Below are positions 1 to 5,952 of a DNA stretch of 11,636 bases, one piece after another. Numbering within the stretch: the first letter of the stretch is position 1; each line of letters begins with the position of its first letter. The stretch covers positions 1-11,636 of the forward strand of contig JAITMW010000146.1 of the NCBI GenBank assembly GCA_031277155.1, written 5' to 3'. The notes beneath the pieces are model-generated. The model was not told the origin of the DNA. It searched no databases and was given only the letters and a program-made list of their open reading frames with translations. This stretch comes from Clostridiales bacterium. Lineage in GTDB: Bacteria; Bacillota; Clostridia; Lachnospirales; WRAX01. Both the position numbers and the translations under genes were made by a program.

Positions 1-1024
1 CGCCGTCGGCCTCGACGGCCACCAGCTTATAGACGCCGCCAAAGGCGGGGCAGTCCTTTGAGGTTATCAGAGAGGTGCCCACGCCCCAATTGTCGATTTT
101 TGCGCCTTGCAGCTTCAGCGACTGTATCAAAAATTCGTCCAGGTCGCAGGATGCCGTAATTTTTGCGTCAAAATGCCCCGCGGCATCCAGCATTTTGCGC
201 GCCTCTTTGGAGAGATAGGCAAAGTCCCCGCTGTCCAGGCGTATGCCGTAATATCCCATGGGCTGGCCCTTCTCACGCATTTTATCAAAAATTTTTATGG
301 CATTGGGCACGCCGCTGCCCAATGTGTCATATGTGTCAACCAACAGCGTGCAGCGGCGGGGAAAGGCGGCGGCATAGACCGCAAAGGCCTCAAGCTCGGT
401 ATCAAAAGACATAACCCAGCTGTGGGCATGGGTGCCCTTCACGGGTATGTCAAACATTTTGCCCGCAAGCATATTGGATGTGGCGGAGCAGCCGCCGATA
501 ACAGCGGCGCGGGCGCCATACAGCGCGGCATCGGTGCCTTGGGCGCGGCGCGCGCCAAATTCTATCACCATGTCGGTGTCTTCGCCCGCCGCGTGGCAAA
601 CACGCGCGGATTTTGTGGCGATTAGGCATTGATGGTTGAGAATGTTGAGCAGGGCCGTCTCTATCAGCTGTGCTTCAATAATGGGGGCGGTGACAATGCA
701 AAGCGGCTCTCTCGGGAAAACCACGGAACCCTCGGCCATGGCGCAGATGTCGCCCGTAAAGCGAAAATCGCGCAGATATTCCAGAAAATCATCAGAAAAA
801 ATGTTCTGGCTGCGCAGATATTCCAAATCGTCTTCATTGAAGCGCAGATTTTCGATATATTCAATCAGCTGCGCCAGCCCGGCCATGATGGCAAAACCGC
901 TGCCGCCGGGATTTTCTCTGTAAAACATGTCAAACACAGCGCGCCTGTGGCCAAGGCCGACCTGAAAATAGCCCTGCATCATGGTCAGCTGGTAAAAATC
1001 GGTAAACAAAGCATGATTTGTCAT
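1..1024 (-). CDS. pncB: Nicotinate phosphoribosyltransferase, 3' end cut by the window edge
   Basis: This cytoplasmic enzyme joins nicotinate to phosphoribosyl pyrophosphate to make nicotinate mononucleotide, the entry step of NAD salvage (Preiss-Handler pathway). The reading frame is open from ATG at 1024 to the left edge, 341 codons. Family hallmarks are visible: TDFYQLTM at residues 8-15, a GTHAHSW segment that includes the conserved active-site histidine region, a VDTYDT segment, and GIRLDSGD at 260-267, the phosphoribosyl-binding signature. Relatives are roughly 480 residues in Firmicutes, so about the last quarter lies outside the window. The start is supported by GGAGG four bases upstream and by alignment of the TDFYQLTM motif near the N-terminus. 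It is transcribed away from the DUF4160 gene from its own promoter. No frameshift or missing motif was seen. The family call is firm; I did not test substrate preference (nicotinate versus nicotinamide) beyond these motifs. Confidence 0.95.
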   Translation of the reverse strand, partial: MTNHALFTDFYQLTMMQGYFQVGLGHRRAVFDMFYRENPGGSGFAIMAGLAQLIEYIENLRFNEDDLEYLRSQNIFSDDFLEYLRDFRFTGDICAMAEGSVVFPREPLCIVTAPIIEAQLIETALLNILNHQCLIATKSARVCHAAGEDTDMVIEFGARRAQGTDAALYGARAAVIGGCSATSNMLAGKMFDIPVKGTHAHSWVMSFDTELEAFAVYAAAFPRRCTLLVDTYDTLGSGVPNAIKIFDKMREKGQPMGYYGIRLDSGDFAYLSKEARKMLDAAGHFDAKITASCDLDEFLIQSLKLQGAKIDNWGVGTSLITSKDCPAFGGVYKLVAVEADG

Positions 1025-1057
1025 TTTTCCTCCAAGTTGAGTATAGTGGATGCTATC

Positions 1058-1086
1058 ATAATATATTTTTTCGTTTACATTGTCAA
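1058..1086 (-). promoter_or_regulatory. Sigma-A-type promoter for pncB
   Basis: Reading on the minus strand, TTGACA (1086-1081) is followed after 17 bases by TATTAT (1063-1058). This is a perfect -35 with the ideal spacer and a good -10. Transcription would start near 1050, about 25 bases before the start codon, leaving just room for the GGAGG site. It overlaps the plus-strand promoter for the DUF4160 gene. Confidence 0.7.
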
Positions 1087-1103
1087 TGTTTTTGTGGTAA
1101 AAT
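1074..1103 (+). promoter_or_regulatory. Sigma-A-type promoter for the DUF4160-DUF2442(-nfeD-floT) group
   Basis: TTTACA (1074-1079) and TAAAAT (1098-1103) are separated by 18 bases. The predicted start, near 1110, lies about 20 bases before the GTGCGGAGG ribosome binding site region of the DUF4160 gene. The -35 sits between the -35 and -10 of the opposite pncB promoter, so the two are unlikely to be occupied at once. Confidence 0.55.
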
Positions 1104-1131
1104 AGTGTTAGAGATTGTGCGGAGGTTGCAT

Positions 1132-1395
1132 ATGCCGGAATTGACAAGATTTAAAGGCATTGTCATTAAAATGTATTTCGAGCGCGGCTCGAAGCATCAT
1201 AAACCGCATATACATGCGCAATATGCGGAATTTAAAGCGACCATCGCTCTTGACGGTAATTTACTGGCAGGCTCTTTGCCATTAAAGCAGTTTAAGATTG
1301 TTGTAGGCTGGTTGGCTTTGTATGAAGATGAAGTTTATGAAGCATGGCACAAAGCTGTGCAGGGCGAGCATTTTGACAAACTGCCGCCGTTTTAA
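1132..1395 (+). CDS. DUF4160 family protein
   Basis: Small soluble protein of 87 residues. It matches the DUF4160 pattern along almost its whole length: an N-terminal beta strand (GIVIKMYF, 9-16), a histidine cluster HHKPHIH at 22-28, an acidic/basic strand (AEFKATIALDGNLLAG), and a C-terminal helix ending in EVYEAWHKA. The histidine cluster could bind a metal or be catalytic, but this is not established. The ATG at 1132 is preferred over an upstream in-frame start at 1018 because GGAGG lies at 1121-1125 and the longer version would run back through the promoter. It is 20 bases upstream of a DUF2442 gene. The two families are often neighbours and the pair has been suggested to be a toxin-antitoxin-like module; I treat that as a hypothesis. 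No signal peptide or membrane segment. Confidence 0.85.
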   Translation: MPELTRFKGIVIKMYFERGSKHHKPHIHAQYAEFKATIALDGNLLAGSLPLKQFKIVVGWLALYEDEVYEAWHKAVQGEHFDKLPPF

Positions 1396-1415
1396 TATGG
1401 ACAAGGAGGCCCCAT

Positions 1416-1730
1416 ATGTATATAAAAAATGGTATTGTTTACGCCGGAGAGCCCGCGCCGATGCTTGGCGTAGAGGCTGCCAAGGTTTTGGACGACAAGA
1501 TTATTATCATAACCTTTGACACCGGAGAAACCCGTCTGTTTGACGCCACCATTTTGCTGGATGGCCCTGCGTTTCAGCCTCTTAAAGACGATGAAATTTT
1601 TAAGGCGGCGAAGGTTGTCGGCGGAGTCTTAACTTGGTGTGACGGGACAATTGACATATCTGCAAATAGCCTATACGAAAACAGCTATCCCTATCAATCG
1701 CCCGATTCCGAAGCGTGGCTTTTCATGTAG
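1416..1730 (+). CDS. DUF2442 family protein
   Basis: Small soluble protein of 104 residues with a clear DUF2442 pattern. A short strand (VEAAKVLDDKIIIITFDTGETRLFD, in pieces) leads into the diagnostic ILLDGPAFQPLKDDE-type core, then VVGGVLTWCDGTIDIS and the typical LYENSYP near the C-terminus. An AAGGAGG site at 1403-1409 sits six bases before the ATG. It follows the DUF4160 gene by 20 bases, so both are probably translated from one mRNA and may form a complex. In proposed toxin-antitoxin readings of this pair, DUF2442 is usually taken as the antitoxin-like partner; nothing in this sequence proves that. The C-terminal tail (SPDSEAWLFM) extends slightly beyond the usual domain end. Confidence 0.85.
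   Translation: MYIKNGIVYAGEPAPMLGVEAAKVLDDKIIIITFDTGETRLFDATILLDGPAFQPLKDDEIFKAAKVVGGVLTWCDGTIDISANSLYENSYPYQSPDSEAWLFM
1651..1677 (+). promoter_or_regulatory. Possible weak internal promoter ahead of nfeD
   Basis: Inside the end of the DUF2442 gene, a perfect TTGACA (1651-1656) is followed by TATACG (1672-1677) with a 15-base spacer, shorter than ideal. It could give the nfeD-flotillin pair some independent transcription. The spacing makes this weak, and the match may be chance within coding sequence. Confidence 0.22.
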
Positions 1731-1768
1731 AAATCGGCTTAATATATTGCAGAAAGGAGGAAAAATCC

Positions 1769-2278
1769 ATGGCCCTAAACGTAATTTTCTTCATTTGCCT
1801 CGGCGTTGGCGCGGGATTTGTCGTGATAACGGCGCTGCTTGGCCAAATTGGCGGCGCGCTGGACATTGACGGCGCGGCGGCGTCGCCCTTTAAGCCCATC
1901 CTCATCGCCTTTTTCCTTACGGTGTTTGGCGGCTTGGGGCTGATTTTTACGCCGATATTTCCCATGGCGTGGATGGCCATCAGCATTGCCGCGGCGGGCG
2001 GCCTGGGGCTTAGCTGGCTGATTTATCGCTTTGTGGTTGTTCCGCTGTATCGCTGGCAAAACACCAGCGCCCACGAGAGGCAGAGCATCATCGGCGTGAC
2101 GGCAAAGGTGACAGAGCATATACCCCAGGGCGGCTTTGGCAAGATAACTTATACCTATGAGGACAAAATAATGTCCGGGCCGGCCAAAAGCGAGGATGGC
2201 AACGAAATCGCCAGAAACACTGTGGTAGAAATTATGTATATCGAAAAAAACACCTATCATGTGCGTGAAAAAGTATAG
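1769..2278 (+). CDS. NfeD-like membrane protein (YuaF type), flotillin partner
   Basis: Membrane protein of 169 residues. Three hydrophobic segments are visible at about 3-23, 41-62 and 66-90, followed by a soluble C-terminal domain (about 105-165) made of short strands (GVTAKVTE, GKITYTYE, TVVEIMYIE), matching the OB-fold-like NfeD domain. It lacks the N-terminal ClpP-like protease half of long NfeD proteins, so it is the short type, like Bacillus YuaF. Short NfeD proteins are typically encoded beside flotillins and affect membrane fluidity and flotillin domains; that function is from family knowledge. The ATG at 1769 is chosen because AAAGGAGG lies just upstream (1753-1760); an in-frame ATG at 1715 would overlap the previous gene and lacks a site. 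It is 38 bases after the DUF2442 gene, with no terminator between. Confidence 0.85.
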   Translation: MALNVIFFICLGVGAGFVVITALLGQIGGALDIDGAAASPFKPILIAFFLTVFGGLGLIFTPIFPMAWMAISIAAAGGLGLSWLIYRFVVVPLYRWQNTSAHERQSIIGVTAKVTEHIPQGGFGKITYTYEDKIMSGPAKSEDGNEIARNTVVEIMYIEKNTYHVREKV

Positions 2279-2300
2279 CTCATACATATGGTGAGCTATA
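2274..2300 (+). promoter_or_regulatory. Hairpin across the nfeD stop codon
   Basis: TATAGCTCA (2274-2282) pairs perfectly with TGAGCTATA (2292-2300), a 9-bp stem with a 9-base loop. The nfeD TAG stop (2276-2278) lies in the left arm. No T-run follows, so it is not a standard terminator. It could block 3' decay of the nfeD part or mark a processing point before the flotillin gene. Confidence 0.4.
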
Positions 2301-2333
2301 GATTACAATAAATAATATACGGAGGTATTGACC

Positions 2334-3773
2334 ATGTTTGAAGGAATTGATTTTGGCACCATTGGCGTTATAGTACTTATTGTAGGCGTGGCCGTGCTTG
2401 TGCTTATCATCCTTTTGTCCCTGTGGAAGCGTGTGCCCCAGGACAAGGCAATGATTGTGACTGGCTTAAAGAAGCGCGTAATATCCGGCGGCGGCGGTAT
2501 TGTGCTTCCCATTTTTGAGAGGACTGACAAAATTTCTCTTGAAAATATGAAAATCGAGGTGCGCACGGGCGGCGACGGCGCCATGACGGCCCAGGGTGTT
2601 GGCATTATGGCCGACGGCGTGGCCATCATCAAGGTAAAGTCTGATAAAGAGTCCATTTTGGCGGCGGTAGAGCAATTTAACGCAGGCAGCGAGACGCGCA
2701 CGACCGCTGTCATTGAAAGCATCGCCAAGGATGTGCTGGAAGGCAAGCTGCGCGAGATTATCTCGAAGCTCACAGTGGAAGACATTTACAGGGACCGCGA
2801 GAAATTCGCCAGCGAGGTGCAGGGCAATGCCGCGCAGGATTTGCTGGAAATGGGCCTGGAAATGAAGACCTTCACCATCCGGGATATTTCTGACAACAAC
2901 GGCTATTTGTCCGCCCTTGGCAAAAAGCGCATATCCGAGGTTAAGCGTGACGCGCAAATTGCCGAGGCCGAAGCCGCAAAGGAAACAAAGATTCGCACCG
3001 CAGAGGCCAGCAGATTGGGTGAAGAGGCCCACCTGCGCGCGCAAACCCAAGTTGCCGAAGCAATGAAGGACAAAGAGCTGAAAGTCCAGGCATATCGTAA
3101 AGAGCAGGAAACCTCCAAGGCCGTGGCGGATTTGGCCTATGAAATCGAATCCAACAAGGTGAAAAAAGAGGTAACAGAGACCGATATGCAAGTTGAAATC
3201 ATCCGCAAGCAAAAAGAAATAGAACTGGCGGAGCAAGAAGCCCTGCGCAAAGAAAAAGAGTTGGACGCAACGGTTATCAAGCAGACCAACGCGGAAAAAT
3301 ATCGCCTGGAAAAAGAGGCCGATGTGGCGAAATACCGCGAAATACAAAATGCGCAGGCCCGCGCCGAGGCCATACGCACAGAGGGCGCGTCCCTGGCGGA
3401 ATCCAAGCGGCTGCAGGGTATGGCTGAGGTTGACATCATCCGCGAGCGCGGCATTGCCGAAGCCGAGGCCATGATGAAAAAGGCCGAGGCCTTTAAGCAA
3501 TACAATGACGCGGCCGTGACGCAAATGGTTATAGAGCGTCTTCCGGAAATTGCCAAGAATGTGGCCGAGCCATTGTCCAAGACCGAGAAAATTGTCGTCA
3601 TCGACAGCGGCAATAGCTCCGGCGGCGGCGCGTCCAAGGTGTCGGGATATGTCACGGATATTATATCCACGCTGCCATCCACGGTGGAGGCCCTTACGGG
3701 CATTGACATATTGGGTAAGCTAAAAGGCGCCACCGAAAAAGCGGCGGCACCCCAGGAGGCTGTGGAGCAATAA
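2334..3773 (+). CDS. floT: Flotillin (FloT/YuaG-like SPFH protein)
   Basis: Scaffold protein of 479 residues that organises membrane microdomains and associated signalling or secretion complexes. Residues about 9-31 form one membrane segment. An SPFH/band-7 domain follows (about 33-190), with typical GVGIMADGVAIIKVKS and FTIRDISDNNGYLSALG segments. A long Ala/Glu/Lys-rich coiled coil (about 195-400) has repeated EAEAAKE-like units. The C-terminus carries a conserved-looking MVIERLPEIAKNVAEPLSKTEKIVVID block, then a glycine/serine stretch and a hydrophobic tail. Length is close to Bacillus FloT (about 509). ATG at 2334 is preferred over TTG at 2328: GGAGG at 2321-2325 is 8 bases from the ATG but only 2 from the TTG. 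It directly follows nfeD, as in the Bacillus yuaF-yuaG pair, and is closed by a strong terminator. Confidence 0.93.
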   Translation: MFEGIDFGTIGVIVLIVGVAVLVLIILLSLWKRVPQDKAMIVTGLKKRVISGGGGIVLPIFERTDKISLENMKIEVRTGGDGAMTAQGVGIMADGVAIIKVKSDKESILAAVEQFNAGSETRTTAVIESIAKDVLEGKLREIISKLTVEDIYRDREKFASEVQGNAAQDLLEMGLEMKTFTIRDISDNNGYLSALGKKRISEVKRDAQIAEAEAAKETKIRTAEASRLGEEAHLRAQTQVAEAMKDKELKVQAYRKEQETSKAVADLAYEIESNKVKKEVTETDMQVEIIRKQKEIELAEQEALRKEKELDATVIKQTNAEKYRLEKEADVAKYREIQNAQARAEAIRTEGASLAESKRLQGMAEVDIIRERGIAEAEAMMKKAEAFKQYNDAAVTQMVIERLPEIAKNVAEPLSKTEKIVVIDSGNSSGGGASKVSGYVTDIISTLPSTVEALTGIDILGKLKGATEKAAAPQEAVEQ

Positions 3774-3786
3774 TATAAGTTAAAGG

Positions 3787-3816
3787 GAGGGGGATTGCGA
3801 GTCTGCAATCCCCCTC
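3787..3816. terminator. Bidirectional intrinsic terminator between convergent operons
   Basis: GAGGGGGATTGC (3787-3798) pairs perfectly with GCAATCCCCCTC (3805-3816), a 12-bp GC-rich stem with a 6-base loop. It lies 13 bases after the flotillin stop and 4 bases from the stop of the last minus-strand membrane-protein gene. It probably ends both transcripts. T-rich tails are short on both sides (CTATATT on plus; CCCTTTAACTT on minus). Confidence 0.8.
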
Positions 3817-3820
3817 TATA

Positions 3821-4198
3821 TTACCGCAAAATCAGGCTTAGCAAATACTGTGCCAACATGGAAAGCAGCAGAACGCCCACGCCGGTGTAAATGAATTTTG
3901 CGATTTTTGGCTCGTCCTGCCGATGGGCTTTTTTCAGCTTCTCATGCATTTCAAAATCCAGGGACCTGCTTCCGCTGCCCAGGCCGCCGCCCATACGTGC
4001 CGAGGGCGACGTAAGCGAAAACAGGCCCAAAATGATGATGGCGACGCCCACAATGAAATTGGCATTGAAGATATAGGCCGGCGTGAGATAGCCCCGCGTG
4101 ATAAAAGCGACAAGCAGTGCGGCGGCCGCCACGACGATGACTATTATCACTGATACCAGCATGTACTTTACAAGCCTACGGAAAAACTGCCTAGACAT
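3821..4198 (-). CDS. Small three-helix membrane protein, paralogue 3 of 3
   Basis: Unknown function; 125 residues. Three hydrophobic segments are visible: about 14-32, 43-62 (centred on YIFNANFIVG) and 103-122 near the C-terminus, ending QYLLSLILR. Between the second and third is a polar loop of about 40 residues with Gly/Ser, then charged EMHEKLKKAH and DEPKIAKF. The basic N-terminus (MSRQFFRRLVK) suggests it lies in the cytoplasm. It is clearly related to the two genes upstream, most closely to the middle one, sharing the [T/N]ANFIVG core, LFSL[T/I]SP, EPKIAKFI and the QYL-SLI end. The ATG at 4198 has AAGGAGG (4211-4205) upstream; a longer in-frame start at 4282 would overlap the previous gene. 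It is 14 bases after its neighbour and is the last gene before the terminator. I do not recognise a named family. Confidence 0.8.
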   Translation of the reverse strand: MSRQFFRRLVKYMLVSVIIVIVVAAAALLVAFITRGYLTPAYIFNANFIVGVAIIILGLFSLTSPSARMGGGLGSGSRSLDFEMHEKLKKAHRQDEPKIAKFIYTGVGVLLLSMLAQYLLSLILR

Positions 4199-4212
4199 CT
4201 GCGTCCTCCTTG

Positions 4213-4599
4213 CTATTGCCAAATCAGGCCTGACAAATATTGTGCAATGACAGTGATTATCAAAACACCGCCGCCGATGCAAATGAATTTCGCAATCTTG
4301 GGCTCTTCTTTTTGATGGCTCTTTTTCGCCTTTTCGTGCGCTTCAATGCTTAGCGACCTTTTCCCGCCGTCCCAGGCGCCGCCGGTGTGACGGGATGTGT
4401 CCATGGGCGATATAAGCGAAAATAGTCCGGCTGCAAGAATGATGCCGCCCACAATGAAATTGGCGGTGAAAATATATGTGGTTGTGAAATAGCCGCGGAT
4501 GCCCAGGGCAAAAAGCAGGGCAAGGGCCGCCACAATCACAAATATAATTGCCGATTTAAGCAGATGTTTTGGAATTCCGCGTAAAATTTGTTTTGCCAT
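4213..4599 (-). CDS. Small three-helix membrane protein, paralogue 2 of 3
   Basis: Unknown function; 128 residues. It has the same layout as its neighbours: basic N-terminus (MAKQILRGIPKHLLK), helices at about 16-34, 45-64 (YIFTANFIVGG core) and 106-125, and a C-terminal QYLSGLIWQ. The polar loop holds DTSRHTGGAWDGGKRSLS and a Lys/Glu-rich segment ending EEPKIAKF. By eye it is about half identical to paralogue 3 and more distant from paralogue 1. Start choice: two ATGs lie at 4605 and 4599; GGAGG (4610-4606) abuts the first and is six bases from the second, so 4599 is preferred, which also aligns MAKQ with MSRQ of paralogue 3. The ribosome binding site overlaps the end of the preceding gene, suggesting coupled translation. 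Confidence 0.8.
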   Translation of the reverse strand: MAKQILRGIPKHLLKSAIIFVIVAALALLFALGIRGYFTTTYIFTANFIVGGIILAAGLFSLISPMDTSRHTGGAWDGGKRSLSIEAHEKAKKSHQKEEPKIAKFICIGGGVLIITVIAQYLSGLIWQ

Positions 4600-4609
4600 A
4601 TGCATCCTC

Positions 4610-4999
4610 CTATCGCCAAATCAAGCTCAACAGGTATTGCCCAATCACAGTGATGATAATATTGCAAATGCCCGTATATATCAGCATATATGCCCTTGCC
4701 CGCTTTCTGGCCTTTGCTTGCAGCTGCATATCCGCATGGGTGGAGACATCCAGCAGCCTGTCTTTTTTCAGGCGCACGGGCAAAGCAAACAACACTATAC
4801 CCGCCCCGATGATAAAGGCACCGACGACGAGATTAGCGGTAAAAACATGCACGGGCCAAAAGCGGCCCAGCGTGAAAAATGCGTAAATCACACTGACGGC
4901 CGCCACTACCAAGACAAGCGCGGCAGATGTACGCAGGATTTTTAGAAATTCCGCCATTATCTCTTTGCGCTTGTCTCTTTTATACGTGCTTCTATCCAT
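4610..4999 (-). CDS. Small three-helix membrane protein, paralogue 1 of 3, overlapping oppF
   Basis: Unknown function; 129 residues from the start chosen. Helices lie at about 27-46, 58-78 (VHVFTANLVVGAF core) and 107-127, ending QYLLSLIWR. The loop is rich in Lys, Arg and Ala (LKKDRLLD, QAKARKRARAY) and lacks the EPKIAKF motif of the other two, making this the most divergent copy. The ATG at 4999 overlaps the oppF stop in the arrangement ATGGATAG, indicating translational coupling. A second ATG at 4957 (MAEFLK) aligns better with the starts of paralogues 2 and 3 but has only a weak ribosome binding site, and the choice is not certain. The overlap with oppF is the main reason to place the trio in the transporter operon. 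Confidence 0.75.
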   Translation of the reverse strand: MDRSTYKRDKRKEIMAEFLKILRTSAALVLVVAAVSVIYAFFTLGRFWPVHVFTANLVVGAFIIGAGIVLFALPVRLKKDRLLDVSTHADMQLQAKARKRARAYMLIYTGICNIIITVIGQYLLSLIWR

Positions 5000-5948
5000 C
5001 CTTCTTGCATAAATGGCAAGCGACAAGCTTGCCCGGATAAATTTCTGTCAACACAGGGTCGACATCCTTACATTCGTCCATGCGGGCAAAGCATCTGCCG
5101 TAAAAACGGCATCCCGGCGGCGGACTTATTGGGCTGGGCACATCGCCCTCCAAAATTATGCGCTCGCGCTTAATTTCCGGGTCGGGAACGGGGATGGCCG
5201 AAAGCAGCGCCTTGGTATAAGGGTGCTGAGGGTCCGCAAACATGGATTTATAGTCCGACATCTCCACAATTTTGCCCAGATACATCACGGCGATGTTGTT
5301 GCTCATATGCTTGATGACGCCCAGGTCATGGGAAATAAACAGATATGTCAGGCCAAATTCTTTTTGCAAATCTTCCATTAGATTAAGAACCTGGGCCTGT
5401 ATGGAAACATCAAGTGCCGAAACAGGCTCGTCCTGCACGATAAATTGGGGATTAAGCGCCAGCGCCCGGGCAATGCCGATGCGTTGGCGGCGGCCGCCGT
5501 CCAGCTCGTGAGGATAGACATTCTCCAGCGCCTCCGCCAGGCCCACAATGCCCATAAGCTCGCGCACGCGCTTTATAAGCTCTTGCTTATTGGCCGCCTT
5601 TTTGTTGATTATCAGCGGCTCTGCAATGATTTCGGATACGCTCATCCGCGGGTTAAGCGACGCGAAGGGGTCTTGGAACACAAACTGCGCATTTTCGCGG
5701 AATTTCCGCATTTGCGGCTTGCTAAATTTCAAAACATCTTCGCCCTCAAAGAAAACCTCGCCGTCCGTGGCTTCTATCAGCCTCAGCACAACGCGCCCCG
5801 TGGTGGACTTTCCGCAGCCGGATTCGCCCACAAGGCCCAGGGTCTCGCCTTTGTTGATTTTAAAATCAATGCCGTCAACGGCATGCAGGGGGCCGCGCTT
5901 TGTCTTAAAATATTTTTTTAGATTTTTGACTTCTAACAACACAGACAT
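4992..5948 (-). CDS. oppF: Oligopeptide/dipeptide ABC transporter ATPase, OppF/DppF type
   Basis: Cytoplasmic ATPase of 318 residues that pairs with the OppD-type subunit to power peptide import. Visible motifs are Walker A GESGCGKST (41-49), Q-loop FQDP (91-94), signature LDGGRRQR (149-156), Walker B FIVQDEP (169-175), D-loop SALD and the switch histidine in ISHD (H207). The C-terminal oligopeptide-transporter region contains PPPGC and four cysteines (280, 286, 293, 311). The signature motif has Asp and Arg where LSGGQ is canonical; this variant is known in OppF-like proteins and should not be read as inactivation. ATG at 5948 is chosen because GGGGGTG lies about 8 bases upstream and the ABC domain begins at once; it overlaps the oppD stop. 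Longer in-frame starts extend into oppD. The substrate may be peptides or another small ligand of this family. Confidence 0.92.
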   Translation of the reverse strand: MSVLLEVKNLKKYFKTKRGPLHAVDGIDFKINKGETLGLVGESGCGKSTTGRVVLRLIEATDGEVFFEGEDVLKFSKPQMRKFRENAQFVFQDPFASLNPRMSVSEIIAEPLIINKKAANKQELIKRVRELMGIVGLAEALENVYPHELDGGRRQRIGIARALALNPQFIVQDEPVSALDVSIQAQVLNLMEDLQKEFGLTYLFISHDLGVIKHMSNNIAVMYLGKIVEMSDYKSMFADPQHPYTKALLSAIPVPDPEIKRERIILEGDVPSPISPPPGCRFYGRCFARMDECKDVDPVLTEIYPGKLVACHLCKKDG

Positions 5949-5952
5949 CCCA

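Noticed and set aside
107..1105. Several plus-strand frames across the pncB region
   Set aside because: All are complements of the pncB frame, which carries family motifs throughout; none has a ribosome binding site or recognisable domain.
1132..1730. Firm call of a toxin-antitoxin system
   Set aside because: The DUF4160/DUF2442 pairing is suggestive, but no toxic activity or operator repeat is visible, so it is left as a hypothesis.
2466..3524. Long open frame (352 codons) on the minus strand opposite the flotillin gene
   Set aside because: It is antisense to a clear flotillin with strong motifs; its product is rich in Phe, Leu, Gly and His in the way complements of Lys/Glu/Ala-rich coiled coils are, and it has no ribosome binding site.
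3137..3808. Second long minus-strand frame (223 codons) opposite the flotillin C-terminal half
   Set aside because: Another complement of the coiled-coil codons; it would also start inside the bidirectional terminator.
4992..5948. OppF as an inactivated ATPase because of the altered signature motif
   Set aside because: Walker A, Q-loop, Walker B and switch histidine are intact, and the LDGGRRQR form is a known variant of this subfamily.
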